Assembly: GCF_006546985.1 (NCBI RefSeq) | Contig: NZ_VATK01000012.1 | Span: 1 to 64,000 of the forward strand | DNA from: Bacillus sp. 03113 | GTDB lineage: Bacteria; Bacillota; Bacilli; Bacillales; Cytobacillaceae | DNA: 64,000 nt | Direction: 5' to 3' | Shown here: piece by piece, positions 17,540 through 27,285 of the stretch | Layout: each line of letters starts with the position of its first letter | Numbering within the stretch: the stretch's first letter is position 1 | Notes under the pieces: generated by a model | The model's database searches: none | What the model was told of the DNA's origin: nothing | Seen by the model: only the letters and a program-made list of their open reading frames with translations | Translations under genes and position numbers: made by a program

Positions 17540-19312
17540 TTGCCAAGAACAAGTATTAGAAATAAACTTATCGTGCTTTTATTGTGTATCACGATTATCC
17601 CTTTTGGAATCTCAATATTTGTTACGTATATACAAACGAAGGGAACTGTAACTGATCAATTGGTTAATGAAAATAGGAATTTGCTTTCTCAAGGAAAAGC
17701 GAATATAGAAGAATATTTGAAGGAATTAAATAGAAGCAATCTCTCATTATATAGTCATGAGGAATTTTTTCGGTATATACGAAATGGTGAACAAGACGAT
17801 GATTTTCAATCCATTAACTTAGTACGAAATGTTTTGCAAACGCTTTTATATTCCGATGAGTATATCGAAAGGGTTTATATTTCTTTTTCTAAAAGTCGTC
17901 AGATCGTGTCTGTCTCAAAAGAATCAACGATTGTTTTTTCAAACAATAGAAATAATCTAGAGGATGATTTTTATAGAAAGGTAGAGAATAGTCCTTTCAA
18001 GATGTACATTGAGCCTACCCATCTTCAACAAAAGGATAAAGCATTAATAAATATTAAAAATCCTAAGAAGGTTTTCACTATTCATCGAGCATTAGTTGAT
18101 TTTCCCACAAACAATGTTCTAGCGTATATATCTTTAGAAGTGTCTCCTGAGAAAATTGTTCAATTAAGCAAAACCTTATATAATAACAAAACCGAGTCGT
18201 TTTATATTTTCACTCCTGAAGGAGATCGAATCTTAAGTTCTAATAATAAAAAAGAGAAATGGATGGATAAAGTATTAAAATCAAAATTAGAAAACGGAAC
18301 GTTTGATTGGAAGGATCATGATTTTAACGGGAAAATCATTTATGATAAAGTAGCTTCTACAGCAGGAGGATGGATTTTAGTAAAAAAGCTGTCTTACTCA
18401 CAATTATACGAAAGCGCATTCATTGTAGCGAAAATTAGCATTGTCTTTGGTCTCATTGGCTTAATTTTAGTTATTTTATCTACATTGTATGTTTCCAATA
18501 AAATTACTTACCCTATCCGCATTCTTTTAAAAAATATTGATGAAATTGAAAAAGGACATATGGAGGTAAAGTTCACAACATTAGGAAATGATGAAATAGG
18601 CATGTTAGGCCAAAGATTTAAAGAGATGGTTGGAAAAATTAATGAACTAATTAATCGTGAATACAAGCTGAAGTTAGAAAACAAAACGAATGAATTAAAA
18701 GCTCTTCAATCTCAAGTTAATCCGCACTTTTTATATAACGCTCTTCAATCTATCGGGACTGAAGCTCTAAAAAGCAATGCTCCACAAGTGTATACGTCAG
18801 TTACTCATTTATCAAAAATTATGAGATATAGCATGAATATGAATGAAGAAATGGTTCCGTTAATAAAGGAAATCAATCATTCTAAAGCCTATTTATTGTT
18901 GCAAAAACAAAGATTTGGCCAACAATTTGAATTTGAAATAGATTTGGATCCTTCTATCGCAAATTGTTTTGTTCCAAAAATGATTATACAACCGCTCCTT
19001 GAGAATTACTTCAAACATGGATTCGAAAATCGAAACGAAGTAGGAAGGATTAAGATTTCATGTAATAAAAAAGAGAAGCATCTAATAATTAACATAGCTG
19101 ATAACGGGACCGGAATGTCTAAGGAGAAGCTTGAAGAAGTAAATCGTTATTTGAAAGAGGAAGTAGAAGATAGAGGAAACATAGGATTAAAGAATGTGTA
19201 TGTTCGGATTAAACTTTATTATCATGGAAATGCCACTTTGCAGCTTGAAGATCTAGAATCTGGGGGAATAAGTGTTACGATGATCCTTCCAATCGATACG
19301 GAGAGTGGATAA
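17540..19312 (+). CDS. YesM-type sensor histidine kinase
   Basis: A 590-residue membrane kinase. One helix near residues 10-30, an extracytoplasmic sensor region to about 285 (Cache-like), a second helix (about 288-312), HAMP (about 313-365), then a His_kinase domain with phospho-acceptor His in QVNPHFLYNAL (about 395), N box QPLLENYFKHG (about 484) and DNGTGMS. Such kinases sense sugars or their receptors and drive AraC-type regulators. TTG start with GGAGG nine bases upstream. The response regulator gene follows without a gap, so both likely control the alpha-glucoside importer. Confidence 0.92.
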   Translation: MPRTSIRNKLIVLLLCITIIPFGISIFVTYIQTKGTVTDQLVNENRNLLSQGKANIEEYLKELNRSNLSLYSHEEFFRYIRNGEQDDDFQSINLVRNVLQTLLYSDEYIERVYISFSKSRQIVSVSKESTIVFSNNRNNLEDDFYRKVENSPFKMYIEPTHLQQKDKALINIKNPKKVFTIHRALVDFPTNNVLAYISLEVSPEKIVQLSKTLYNNKTESFYIFTPEGDRILSSNNKKEKWMDKVLKSKLENGTFDWKDHDFNGKIIYDKVASTAGGWILVKKLSYSQLYESAFIVAKISIVFGLIGLILVILSTLYVSNKITYPIRILLKNIDEIEKGHMEVKFTTLGNDEIGMLGQRFKEMVGKINELINREYKLKLENKTNELKALQSQVNPHFLYNALQSIGTEALKSNAPQVYTSVTHLSKIMRYSMNMNEEMVPLIKEINHSKAYLLLQKQRFGQQFEFEIDLDPSIANCFVPKMIIQPLLENYFKHGFENRNEVGRIKISCNKKEKHLIINIADNGTGMSKEKLEEVNRYLKEEVEDRGNIGLKNVYVRIKLYYHGNATLQLEDLESGGISVTMILPIDTESG

Positions 19313-19313
19313 A

Positions 19314-20105
19314 ATGAGAGCAATCATTATTGATGATGAGAAGCATGTGCGAGAAGGTCTTCTTTTATTAGGAGAATGGACTTCATTTGGAATTGACACA
19401 ATCTTTGAGGCGAGCAACGGAGAAGAGGCAATAAAAATCATTACAGAGTCTCGCCCAGAGATTATTTTTACCGATATGAAAATGCCAAAAATGGATGGGA
19501 TTAACCTTTTGAAATGGTTAAATGAATCATCTATTCAAAGCAAAATTATTGTCCTGAGCGGATACGATGATTATCACTATATGAGAAATGCTATTCAATA
19601 TGGAAGCTTTGATTACCTATTAAAGCCAATTGATCCAGAAATGTTGAATGAAACACTAGAAAGAGCAGTGATCGATTGGAAGATTCAAGCAGAAAATAAA
19701 ATTTTAAGATTCGAAGATGATCTAGAAGTGTACGATGGAATATCAGATGAGGAATATCGAAAAGAAAAAACAAGCATTCAGCAAATTGAAGAATATTTAC
19801 AGCAAAATTATAAGGAAGACATAAAGCTCCAAGGGATTGCTGATAAGTTTTTTTTAAGCAGAGAATATATTTGTCGAAAATTTAAACAGGAATACCAGAT
19901 AACCATTACAGAATATTTAACGAAAGTAAGAATGGAAAAAGCACAGATGCTTTTGCAAAACTCACACTATAAAATTTATGAAATAGCTGATCTTACAGGG
20001 TATCAAAATGATAAATATTTTTGTAAGGTGTTTAAAAGGTGGACTGGATTAACACCAAATGAATATAGGGATTCAATAAAGCCATTATCTCGCGTAAACG
20101 GTTGA
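19314..20105 (+). CDS. YesN-type response regulator with AraC DNA-binding domain
   Basis: About 263 residues: receiver domain (IIIDDEKHVREG, phospho-acceptor Asp in IIFTDMKMPKMDG, Lys in LLKPID) and a C-terminal AraC double helix-turn-helix (YICRKFKQEY and IYEIADLTGYQNDKYFCKVFKRWTGLTPNEY). ATG 19314 follows the kinase stop by one base and has GGAGAG at 19300-19305. A GTG at 19305 would overlap the kinase. It probably activates the adjacent sugar genes. Confidence 0.92.
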   Translation: MRAIIIDDEKHVREGLLLLGEWTSFGIDTIFEASNGEEAIKIITESRPEIIFTDMKMPKMDGINLLKWLNESSIQSKIIVLSGYDDYHYMRNAIQYGSFDYLLKPIDPEMLNETLERAVIDWKIQAENKILRFEDDLEVYDGISDEEYRKEKTSIQQIEEYLQQNYKEDIKLQGIADKFFLSREYICRKFKQEYQITITEYLTKVRMEKAQMLLQNSHYKIYEIADLTGYQNDKYFCKVFKRWTGLTPNEYRDSIKPLSRVNG

Positions 20106-20154
20106 AGCATGATGGAAATTATCATGCTACAAGCATATAATATCCTCTTTATAT

Positions 20155-20187
20155 AAAATAAAAAACAGGCTCCGTGAAGAGCCTGTT
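20155..20187 (-). terminator. Intrinsic terminator of the cold shock gene
   Basis: AACAGGCTC and GAGCCTGTT pair, and on the minus strand a T-run follows. Confidence 0.85.
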
Positions 20188-20202
20188 AACATTTGGCTGT
20201 AA

Positions 20203-20403
20203 TTACGCTTTTTGAACGTTTGCAGCTTGAGGGCCACGTTGACCTTGCTCAACGTCGAAAGTTACAGATTGACCTTCTTCTAAAGTTTTGAAGCCGTCGC
20301 CTTGAATAGCTGAGAAATGAACGAATACATCATCTCCACCTTCGCGCTCGATGAAGCCAAAACCTTTTTCTGCGTTAAACCATTTTACTTTACCTTGTTC
20401 CAT
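20203..20403 (-). CDS. csp: Cold shock protein (CspA family)
   Basis: A 66-residue single OB-fold RNA chaperone with RNP1 (KGFGFIE) and RNP2 (DVFVHFS) intact. It binds single-stranded RNA and prevents secondary structure, especially in the cold. TAGGAGG stands before the ATG. A small GTGTG/CACAC stem (about 20419-20431) sits right before the RBS, and the upstream non-coding region of more than 200 bases fits the long structured leaders usual for csp genes. Confidence 0.97.
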   Translation of the reverse strand: MEQGKVKWFNAEKGFGFIEREGGDDVFVHFSAIQGDGFKTLEEGQSVTFDVEQGQRGPQAANVQKA

Positions 20404-20648
20404 TGTTGTTGCCTCCTAGTGTGTTACACACACAATTGTAATACTATCCTTGCTCAAAACTTCAAGATAGAAAGTTCAATCACTTAACAATCTTTAACGA
20501 ACAAAAATAATTCACATTAAGAGTAACAGAAATTGAATCTGAATGCAAGTGCAGAAATAAAAAGAAGTAATCTTATGTATGGAATCCTTAGCTAGGTGAG
20601 ATGGAAAGGGTTCATTTTATTTGACTTATCTATTTTTCAAAACTCTAG
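20404..20648 (-). other. Probable long 5' leader of the cold shock gene
   Basis: No gene is seen. The region is AT-rich and lies upstream of csp. Csp mRNAs commonly have long thermosensitive leaders, but the transcription start cannot be placed. Confidence 0.4.
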
Positions 20649-20678
20649 TTGACAGGTAGGAATTGTAGGTTTTATAAT
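20649..20678 (+). promoter_or_regulatory. Consensus SigA promoter of a candidate small RNA
   Basis: TTGACA at 20649-20654 and TATAAT at 20673-20678, both perfect, are separated by 18 bases. A terminator follows at 20815-20861 with no ordinary gene between. Confidence 0.75.
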
Positions 20679-20684
20679 GTTTTT

Positions 20685-20861
20685 ATTATTTCTACAGGAA
20701 TAATAATGAAAAGCCGATTGGACTTACCAAAGGCCCTTAACTCGAGATAAGTGAAAGAATTTCTTATGGATTATAAAAAATATTTTTAATAAATGAATGC
20801 TGATCAGTCAACTGAAAGCACTAAACCTTGTTTTTATATGCAAGGTTTAGTGCTTTTTTTA
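20685..20861 (+). ncRNA. Candidate small RNA or short peptide mRNA
   Basis: A predicted transcript of about 177 nt from the consensus promoter to a very stable terminator. It includes one 14-codon frame (ATG 20706, MKSRLDLPKALNSR, AGGAA six bases before), which may be translated or fortuitous. No known RNA family is recognised. It lies between csp and the ssu genes. Confidence 0.5.
20815..20861 (+). terminator. Strong intrinsic terminator
   Basis: A 16-bp perfect stem (AAAGCACTAAACCTTG at 20815-20830 with CAAGGTTTAGTGCTTT from 20841) followed by a T-run. It also isolates the ssu genes from upstream transcription. Confidence 0.9.
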
Positions 20862-20889
20862 CTAGGTAAGAAAGTATAAATTTTTATAC

Positions 20890-21074
20890 TTCGACGAGAG
20901 CTTCGACGTACAGGACGTACTAGTGCCGATGAAGACATGTGGATGTGGCGTTTTTAATCGGCCAGCGCCTAGCCGCTCGGATCATAAGCCACAATCCGAA
21001 AGTCAATCAGGATTTCCTACGGATTGCGTCTTATGTCTGTCGCGGCTAATCAAGCGCTTGCGCATTTCTTATAA
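20890..21074 (+). repeat. Dispersed modular repeat, locus B
   Basis: It contains the GACGTACAGGACGTACTAG module, the ATCGGCC end and the AGCGCCTAGCCGC/GCGGCTAATCAAGCGC palindrome with an inner arm (CATAAGCCACAATCCG paired with CGGATTGCGTCTTATG). It ends GCATTTCTTATAA directly before the ssuB RBS. Confidence 0.85.
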
Positions 21075-21090
21075 AAAAGGGGGAGTGGAA

Positions 21091-21858
21091 ATGGCTGTAT
21101 TTATAGATGTTAAAGAAAAGTCATTTACGAAAGACAATAGCAAGTCAATCGTTCTCGAAGATGTTAACCTCACGATTAATGAAGGAGAATTTCTTACGAT
21201 TATAGGTCCAAGCGGTTGTGGAAAAAGTACTTTGCTAAAGATCATAGCTGGACTTGATACAAGCTATGTAGGAAATATTCATGTTAATGAGAGGGAGGTA
21301 TTCCATCCTGGTATTCAGCAAGGGTTCATATTTCAGGAACATCGGTTATTTCCATGGTTAACCGTTGAAGAAAATATTGCGGCTGACCTTTCTCTAAAAG
21401 ATAAGGAAGTTCGAAAAAAAGTTGATGAGTTAATTGAAGTTGTGAGATTAACAGGAGCTGAAAAAGCATATCCAAAGGAATTATCAGGAGGTATGTCACA
21501 AAGGGTAGCCATTGCACGAGCTCTGTTAAGAGAGCCTGAAGTATTGCTTTTAGATGAACCATTTGGTGCTCTTGATGCATTTACAAGAAAACACCTTCAA
21601 GATGTTTTATTAAATATTTGGCAAGAAAAAAAGATCACAATGATTTTAGTTACACATGATATTGATGAATCAGTCTATTTAGGAAATAGATTAGCTATTA
21701 TGCAAACAAGTCCTGGGAAAGTAAGTAAGCTGATTTCGATTGAATTATCTTACCCTAGAACTCGTACTTCAGCTGATTTTCAGAAAATAAGACAAAAAGT
21801 ATTATCAGAATTCGAAAAAACCGAAGAACATAAATTTTTAAATGGATCTGGGATTTAG
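21091..21858 (+). CDS. ssuB: Aliphatic sulfonate ABC transporter ATPase
   Basis: A 255-residue ATPase with Walker [10 protein letters not shown], signature LSGGMSQR, Walker B VLLLDEP and LVTHDIDES. It belongs to the nitrate/sulfonate/taurine group and energises uptake of alkanesulfonates. ATG 21091 behind GGGGGAG was chosen because the frame upstream is repeat sequence. The order ssuB-ssuA-ssuC-ssuD matches the B. subtilis operon. Confidence 0.92.
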   Translation: MAVFIDVKEKSFTKDNSKSIVLEDVNLTINEGEFLTIIGPSGCGKSTLLKIIAGLDTSYVGNIHVNEREVFHPGIQQGFIFQEHRLFPWLTVEENIAADLSLKDKEVRKKVDELIEVVRLTGAEKAYPKELSGGMSQRVAIARALLREPEVLLLDEPFGALDAFTRKHLQDVLLNIWQEKKITMILVTHDIDESVYLGNRLAIMQTSPGKVSKLISIELSYPRTRTSADFQKIRQKVLSEFEKTEEHKFLNGSGI

Positions 21859-21882
21859 ATCGAATATTGGAGGAAGCTAAAC

Positions 21883-22862
21883 ATGAAAAAATTCATATTA
21901 TTAATCGTTGGACTTATATTCATTTTATCTGGATGCGGCACGAAGACTTCTTCAGGCAGCAATGAAAAGCCTAAAGTCATTAATATTGCCATTCAGCAGA
22001 GCTTGACTCCGCTATTACTTGCCAAAGAAAAAGGCTGGTTTGAAGAAGAGTATAAGAAAGCTGGAATCAAAGTAAAATGGACAGAATTTCAAAGCGGACC
22101 GCCTCAATTTGAAGGAATTTCAGCAGGGAAAATTGATTTTGCCGGTGTAGGGAATTCTCCCGTCATAGCAGCCCAAGCAGCAGGAATTGAATTTACAGAA
22201 TTGAATGTCTATCAGGATGGATTAAAAGGGAATGCTATTTTAGTCAATAAAGATAGTGGAATAAAAAGCATTAAAGATTTAAAAGGAAAAAAAGTAGCCG
22301 TTGCAAAAGGGAGCAGCGGATTTGATTTCTTGTATAAAGCAATCGATAAGGCGGGATTAAAGCCTGAGGATGTGCAAATCATTCAGCTGCAGCCTGATGA
22401 AGCGAAGCCTGCTTTTGATAGCGGGTCAGTTGATGCATGGTCTATTTGGGAGCCGTTTATCTCGATCGAATCGATTCAAAATGATGCAAAAATCTTAGCA
22501 AATGGCGAAAGTCTTGATGATTTATATTCACCAGCCTTCACCTTAGTGCGTAAAGAGTTTGCTGATCAATATCCAGAAGAAACAGTCACATTTCTAAAAG
22601 TATTTCAAAAAGCGGTTGATTTTCAAAAAGAGCATCGTGAGGAAGTCGTTGATATTTATGCAAAAGCAAAAAAATTAGATAAAAATATGTTGAAAGTGTG
22701 CTTAATAACACAGAAGCACAAAGTTTACCTGTTAGTGAAGACATTGTAAAGGCTCAACAAGAAACAGCTGATTTCCAATATTCGATTGGAGCGATAAAGA
22801 TAAAAATAGATGTGAAAGAAGTAGTAGACAACTCTTATTATGATAAGGCACAAAAGGAATAA
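21883..22862 (+). pseudogene. ssuA: Aliphatic sulfonate-binding lipoprotein, frameshifted near C-terminus
   Basis: The intact part (21883 to about 22695) has a lipoprotein signal with lipobox LSGC and the SsuA pattern (SLTPLLLAKEKGWFEEEY, FAGVGNSPVIAAQAAG, DAWSIWEPF). After DKNMLK the frame runs into unrelated residues and stops at 22749. The expected end continues in another frame (VLNNTEAQSLPVSED to KAQKE, stop at 22860-22862). One base is missing near 22690-22700. The truncated product lacks about 50 residues and may not bind sulfonates. This gene would supply the receptor for SsuBC. Confidence 0.82.
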
Positions 22863-22937
22863 ACTCGTGTCAACAGAAGAATTTTAAAAAATGAGTAATG
22901 AGGTTCAAAAAAAATAAAACTGCAAGGAGATGAAAAA

Positions 22938-23789
22938 ATGAGCCAATCCAGATCTATTTCACCAACCTTGGGAACGATAAGAAAAAATAAGACAGAGGCA
23001 AAAATAAGAAAGAAACATCCTTTAAGCAGTATTGGAAAAGGGCTGATTCTCCCTATTGTTGTCATCGTTATTTGGCAATTTATTGGCTATTTAGAGCTCG
23101 TATCCAAGACGGTATTACCAACCCCTTTAAGCATCCTTATCGCTTTTAAGGACCTTATTGTATCAGGGGAGCTATTCTCAAATCTAAAAATTAGCGTGTG
23201 GCGAGCTTTACTCGGATTTTTGCTGGGCGGCAGTTTAGGTTTAATTATTGGAGGAATCGTAGGATTTTCTCGTAAATCAGAGGATTATTTAGACCCTACC
23301 TTGCAAATGATCAGGACCGTTCCACACTTAGCGGTAACCCCTCTGTTCATTTTGTGGTTTGGATTTGGCGAGCTTTCAAAGGTTTTGCTCATTGCTATGG
23401 GAGCTTTCTTCCCTATTTATATTAATACTTTTCTTGGGATAAGAGGGGTAGATTCAAAGCTTTTTGATGTTGCTAGAATATTAGAGTTTAGTCCGATAAA
23501 GCAAATAACAAAGCTGATCCTGCCGGCTGCACTTCCCAATATCCTTCTAGGCGTTCGTTTATCTTTAGGAATTGCTTGGCTTGGCCTAGTTGTGGCTGAA
23601 TTAATGGGATCGGATGCAGGTGTAGGCTATATGATTATGGATGCTAGACAATTTTCTCAGACAGATATCGTTTTTGTAGGCATTATCATTTTTGCTGTTG
23701 TTGGAAAATTGACAGATTCTTTTGTAAGAGTGCTTGAAAGAAAACTATTAAAATGGCGCGATAGCTATCAAGGCGAAAAAAATAAATAA
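22938..23789 (+). CDS. ssuC: Aliphatic sulfonate ABC transporter permease
   Basis: A 283-residue membrane protein of the BPD permease family, with six predicted helices and ATPase-contact loop FSPIKQITKLILPAALP (about residues 180-196). A basic N-terminal tail precedes the first helix. CAAGGAGATG lies before ATG 22938. It forms the sulfonate channel with SsuB. Confidence 0.92.
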   Translation: MSQSRSISPTLGTIRKNKTEAKIRKKHPLSSIGKGLILPIVVIVIWQFIGYLELVSKTVLPTPLSILIAFKDLIVSGELFSNLKISVWRALLGFLLGGSLGLIIGGIVGFSRKSEDYLDPTLQMIRTVPHLAVTPLFILWFGFGELSKVLLIAMGAFFPIYINTFLGIRGVDSKLFDVARILEFSPIKQITKLILPAALPNILLGVRLSLGIAWLGLVVAELMGSDAGVGYMIMDARQFSQTDIVFVGIIIFAVVGKLTDSFVRVLERKLLKWRDSYQGEKNK

Positions 23790-23809
23790 GCGGAGAGGGT
23801 TAATTTAAT

Positions 23810-24958
23810 ATGGAAATTTTATGGTTTATTCCTACACATGGTGACGGACATTACTTAGGATCTTCTGTTGGAGGAAGATCAACTGAATATAGTTATCTAA
23901 AACAAATAGCTCAAGCAGCGGATCGGTTAGGGTATACAGGTGTCTTACTGCCAACTGGAAGGTCGTGTGAAGATCCATGGATTACGGCATCCGCTCTGTC
24001 AAACGAAACGAGATATTTAAAGTTTCTAGTAGCTGTAAGGCCAGGTTTAATGCAGCCAACGGTAGCTGCAAGAATGACTTCTACTCTCGACCGAATTTCT
24101 GAAGGAAGATTGCTAATAAATGTTGTCGCGGGAGGGGATCCAGTAGAACTTGCTGGTGACGGACTATTTGTTTCTCATGACGAACGCTACGAGGTTACAG
24201 AAGAGTTTTTAACAATATGGCGTTCGTTATTAAGTGGTGAAAACGTGAATTTCGAAGGGAAGCATCTTAAAGTAAAAGATAGTAATTTGTTATTTCCATC
24301 AGAGCAAGCTCCCCATCCACCTCTTTATTTTGGAGGATCATCTCCTGCTGGACAGCAGGTTGCCGTCAAGCATACAGATGTATATTTAACATGGGGTGAG
24401 CCGCCAGCTCAAGTAAAAGAAAAAATTGATGTTGTTAAAGCAAAAGCTGAAAAAGAAGGAAGAAAAATGAAATTTGGTATTCGCCTTCATGTTATTGTAA
24501 GAGAAACAGAAGAAGAAGCTTGGGCAGCAGCTAACCGATTAATTAGGCATTTAGATGAGGAAACCATTGCAAAAGCGCAGTCAGCTTTAAGCCGTCAAGA
24601 TTCCATTGGCCAAAAAAGAATGATGCAGCTTCATAATGGAGATAAGAGCAAGCTTGAAATTAGTCCGAATCTTTGGGCTGGTATTGGTCTTATTAGAGGA
24701 GGTGCAGGGACAGCACTCGTTGGAAGTCCTGAATCAGTCGCACAAAGAATAAAGGAATATCAGGAAGTAGGGATCGAATCATTTATTTTTTCCGGCTATC
24801 CACATCTAGAGGAAGCTTACAAGTTTGCAGAGCTGGTATTCCCTTTAGTAGACTTCCATGGGAATCGTCCAAGCTTTTCCAATAGAAAAAATTTAGTAGG
24901 AGAAGCTGTCGCAAACACTCATTTCCCAGAAAAAGATAAGGCCGTAAACGTTCGATAG
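23810..24958 (+). CDS. ssuD: FMNH2-dependent alkanesulfonate monooxygenase
   Basis: A 382-residue flavin monooxygenase of the luciferase-like fold. It releases sulfite from C1-C14 alkanesulfonates using FMNH2 and O2 so that the cell can use them as sulfur source. Typical stretches are [47 protein letters not shown] and [13 protein letters not shown]. Twenty bases separate it from ssuC. No flavin reductase gene lies beside it. The FMN reductase (azr) at 59616 is only a distant possibility. Confidence 0.95.
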   Translation: MEILWFIPTHGDGHYLGSSVGGRSTEYSYLKQIAQAADRLGYTGVLLPTGRSCEDPWITASALSNETRYLKFLVAVRPGLMQPTVAARMTSTLDRISEGRLLINVVAGGDPVELAGDGLFVSHDERYEVTEEFLTIWRSLLSGENVNFEGKHLKVKDSNLLFPSEQAPHPPLYFGGSSPAGQQVAVKHTDVYLTWGEPPAQVKEKIDVVKAKAEKEGRKMKFGIRLHVIVRETEEEAWAAANRLIRHLDEETIAKAQSALSRQDSIGQKRMMQLHNGDKSKLEISPNLWAGIGLIRGGAGTALVGSPESVAQRIKEYQEVGIESFIFSGYPHLEEAYKFAELVFPLVDFHGNRPSFSNRKNLVGEAVANTHFPEKDKAVNVR

Positions 24959-25018
24959 TACATTGTGTAGGGTATTTAAGCTATTAATTAAACTTTCATA
25001 AATTTAAATCATCTTGCA

Positions 25019-25053
25019 AAATGGGTATGCTTTAATGCGTACTCATTTTTTTG
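25019..25053 (+). terminator. Intrinsic terminator of the ssu operon
   Basis: AATGGGTATGC pairs with GCGTACTCATT through G-U pairs, then a run of seven T. Confidence 0.7.
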
Positions 25054-25355
25054 AGTAATTATTCCTTGTTTACTTTTTGATAATAATTGTGTAAAGTAAT
25101 CTGACATAGTATCGCAAAATTCAACATAATATACATAAAAAATGAGAAATTGTTTTACATAATGTCCAATGGTTAAACACTTCTTATAAAATATAATATT
25201 TTTCAACGAAAGCATTTATGCAATAGATGAATGGATATCAATAACAACATTACTTAGGATCGTTTAAAATATGGAATCATTTATATTTGAGCGATTGATA
25301 TCATCAAATTCATTATGCTTCTTACAGTTTAAATGACAAAAAAGGAGGTTTTTTT
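25054..25355. other. Leader of the NCS1 permease gene
   Basis: No gene is seen. A separated inverted repeat (GATATCAAT at 25234-25242, ATTGATATC at 25294-25302) could be a pair of half-sites or a stem. AAAGGAGG lies just before the TTG start. Confidence 0.4.
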
Positions 25356-26861
25356 TTGAAAACACAGATTGAAAGAAATGGGATTGTTGCTTTGACAGAG
25401 GAAGCTAGCAGTCAATTGAGTCATAGTGAGTTATGGAATGATGACTTACGACCGACAATGTTTAAAGAACATTCTTGGACTGGACTTAATTTTGCCACAT
25501 TGTGGATTGGGATGTGTTTATGTATTCCAGCTTACACAATGGCAAGTGGATTGATTTCGATAGGAATGAATTGGTGGCAAGCGATTGGAACCATTTTTCT
25601 AGGAAACGTGATTGTCCTTATTCCTATATTGTTGAATGCACATGCTGGAACAAAGTTTGGAATTCCTTATCCCGTTTTTGCAAGACTCTGGTTTGGAGAT
25701 AAAGGTGCTCATATTCCTGCATTGGCACGTGCCTTTGTAGCTGCTGGATGGTTTGGAATTAATACTTGGATAGGGGCAGGAGCCATTGATATATTGCTTT
25801 CAGCTTCTTTTCCTGCTTGGGGCAATCTATTCGGACATACAGCTATTGTTTTTGCTTTATTTTGGCTATTAAATGTAGGAGTTGCTTATAAAGGTCCACA
25901 AGCCATTAAAGTATTAGGTACCATTGCCGCACCGGTTGTAGGGATCGCTGCGATTATCCTTTTTATTTGGGCATATACAAAGTCTGGTGGATGGGGACCG
26001 ATTTTGGAAACTCCTTCTAAATTTAAGACGGCTGGTGAGTTTTTTAAAGTGTTTTTCCCAGCATTAACAGGAGTCATTGCTTTCTGGGCTACTCTTGCAT
26101 TAAACATTCCTGATTTTTGTCGTTATGCAAAAAGCCAAAAATCGCAGATGATTGCTCAAAGCTTTTCTCTTCCTATAACAATGAGTATTTTTTCATTCAT
26201 TGGAATTGTAGTTACGTCCGCAACGATCGTTGTTTTTGGAGAAGCGATTTGGGATCCTGTTCAATTAATTGCCAAATTTCCACCATTTATTATCTTTTTA
26301 GGAACATTAATTATTGTTATTTCTTCTGTAACGATAAATGTTGGAGCTAATATTGTGGCACCTGCTCGTGCGATTAGTAATCTTTCACCAAGAAAAATAA
26401 CGTTTGCAATGGGAGCTATTATTACTGGGATTTTTGCTATTTTGCTTCAGCCTTGGTACATCATGTCTAATTTTGGGAACTACATTTTTGGCTGGCTTGG
26501 AACATATGGTGCTTTACTTGGACCAATTGATGGAATTGCTATTGCTGATTATTGGCTCGTTCGGAGAAAACAAATGGCTTTAAAAGAACTATATGAATTG
26601 GACGGCCGTTACAATTATGCCTCTGGTTTTAATAAAAATGGTATTTATGCACTCATCATTGGAGTGGCAATACCAGCACTTGGGTTAGTAGTTCCAGGTT
26701 TACACTTCCTATGGGAAAATGCATGGACGTTCGGTTTATTTATTGCGATATTTGCTTATACGTATTTAATGAAGGGGGACAGCAGCATCCTTACCAAAGC
26801 TGAATACGAGAAGATAACCATTATTGAAAATATTACTGTTCAAGATAGAAAAACAGTATAA
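25356..26861 (+). CDS. NCS1 family nucleobase/allantoin permease
   Basis: A 501-residue transporter with twelve predicted helices. The NCS1 signatures NDDLRPT near the N-terminus, GTKFGIPYPVFAR (about 89-101) and DFCRYAKS (about 250) are visible. Family members bring in purines, cytosine, allantoin or hydantoins with H+ or Na+. The closest B. subtilis relatives are PucI and YwoE. No purine catabolic gene is adjacent, though the nucleoside hydrolase cluster is 21 kb away. TTG start with AAGGAGG. Confidence 0.9.
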   Translation: MKTQIERNGIVALTEEASSQLSHSELWNDDLRPTMFKEHSWTGLNFATLWIGMCLCIPAYTMASGLISIGMNWWQAIGTIFLGNVIVLIPILLNAHAGTKFGIPYPVFARLWFGDKGAHIPALARAFVAAGWFGINTWIGAGAIDILLSASFPAWGNLFGHTAIVFALFWLLNVGVAYKGPQAIKVLGTIAAPVVGIAAIILFIWAYTKSGGWGPILETPSKFKTAGEFFKVFFPALTGVIAFWATLALNIPDFCRYAKSQKSQMIAQSFSLPITMSIFSFIGIVVTSATIVVFGEAIWDPVQLIAKFPPFIIFLGTLIIVISSVTINVGANIVAPARAISNLSPRKITFAMGAIITGIFAILLQPWYIMSNFGNYIFGWLGTYGALLGPIDGIAIADYWLVRRKQMALKELYELDGRYNYASGFNKNGIYALIIGVAIPALGLVVPGLHFLWENAWTFGLFIAIFAYTYLMKGDSSILTKAEYEKITIIENITVQDRKTV

Positions 26862-26883
26862 GTTTAATTTCAAGATATTAAAA

Positions 26884-26920
26884 GGGACCTAGATTAAAAT
26901 TATAATTTGATCTAGGTCCC
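26884..26920 (-). terminator. Hairpin terminator between convergent genes
   Basis: GGGACCTAGAT at 26884-26894 pairs with ATCTAGGTCCC at 26910-26920. On the minus strand TTTT follows. Confidence 0.7.
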
Positions 26921-26927
26921 GATCTGT

Positions 26928-27260
26928 TTAGGAATCACTTTCAGATATTTTATCCAGCATGGTTATGGTATCAACTAGATGGTTATTAAATATTTGTTTT
27001 GCCACAATGAGTAATTCTACGATCATCGGATCTCTTAGTGCATAGATGACACGGTTTCCATCTTTTGTTCCAGTTACAATATTTTTTGCACGTAAAACGG
27101 TAAGCTGCTGAGAAACAGCAGAACCTTCACTACCTATAAGGCTCTGTATTTCGTTTACACTCTTATTTCCTTCTGCTAAAATTTCTAGAATTTTTATCCT
27201 TAAAGGATGAGCTAGAGCTTTAAAAAAGTCTGCTTTAAATTGTTGCATTTCAAGATTCAA
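26928..27260 (-). CDS. ArsR family winged-helix regulator
   Basis: A 110-residue repressor with the fold's usual ALAHPLRIKILEIL, SVNEIQSLIG and SAVSQQLTVLRAKNIV recognition helix. It has no Cys at all, so it is not a classic thiol metal sensor of the arsenite type. It lies 25 bases downstream of the SulP permease on the same strand and probably controls that operon. TTG start (27260) behind GGGAGG. Confidence 0.88.
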   Translation of the reverse strand: MNLEMQQFKADFFKALAHPLRIKILEILAEGNKSVNEIQSLIGSEGSAVSQQLTVLRAKNIVTGTKDGNRVIYALRDPMIVELLIVAKQIFNNHLVDTITMLDKISESDS

Positions 27261-27285
27261 AACGTGATATCCTCCCTCTTTGGAG

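Noticed and set aside
20923-21090. N-terminal extension of SsuB
   Set aside because: It is repeat locus B in translation. ATG 21091 has GGGGGAG and gives the normal family N-terminus.
25009-25215. Minus-strand 68-codon frame between ssuD and the NCS1 permease
   Set aside because: It overlaps the ssu terminator, lacks an RBS and has no protein-like features.
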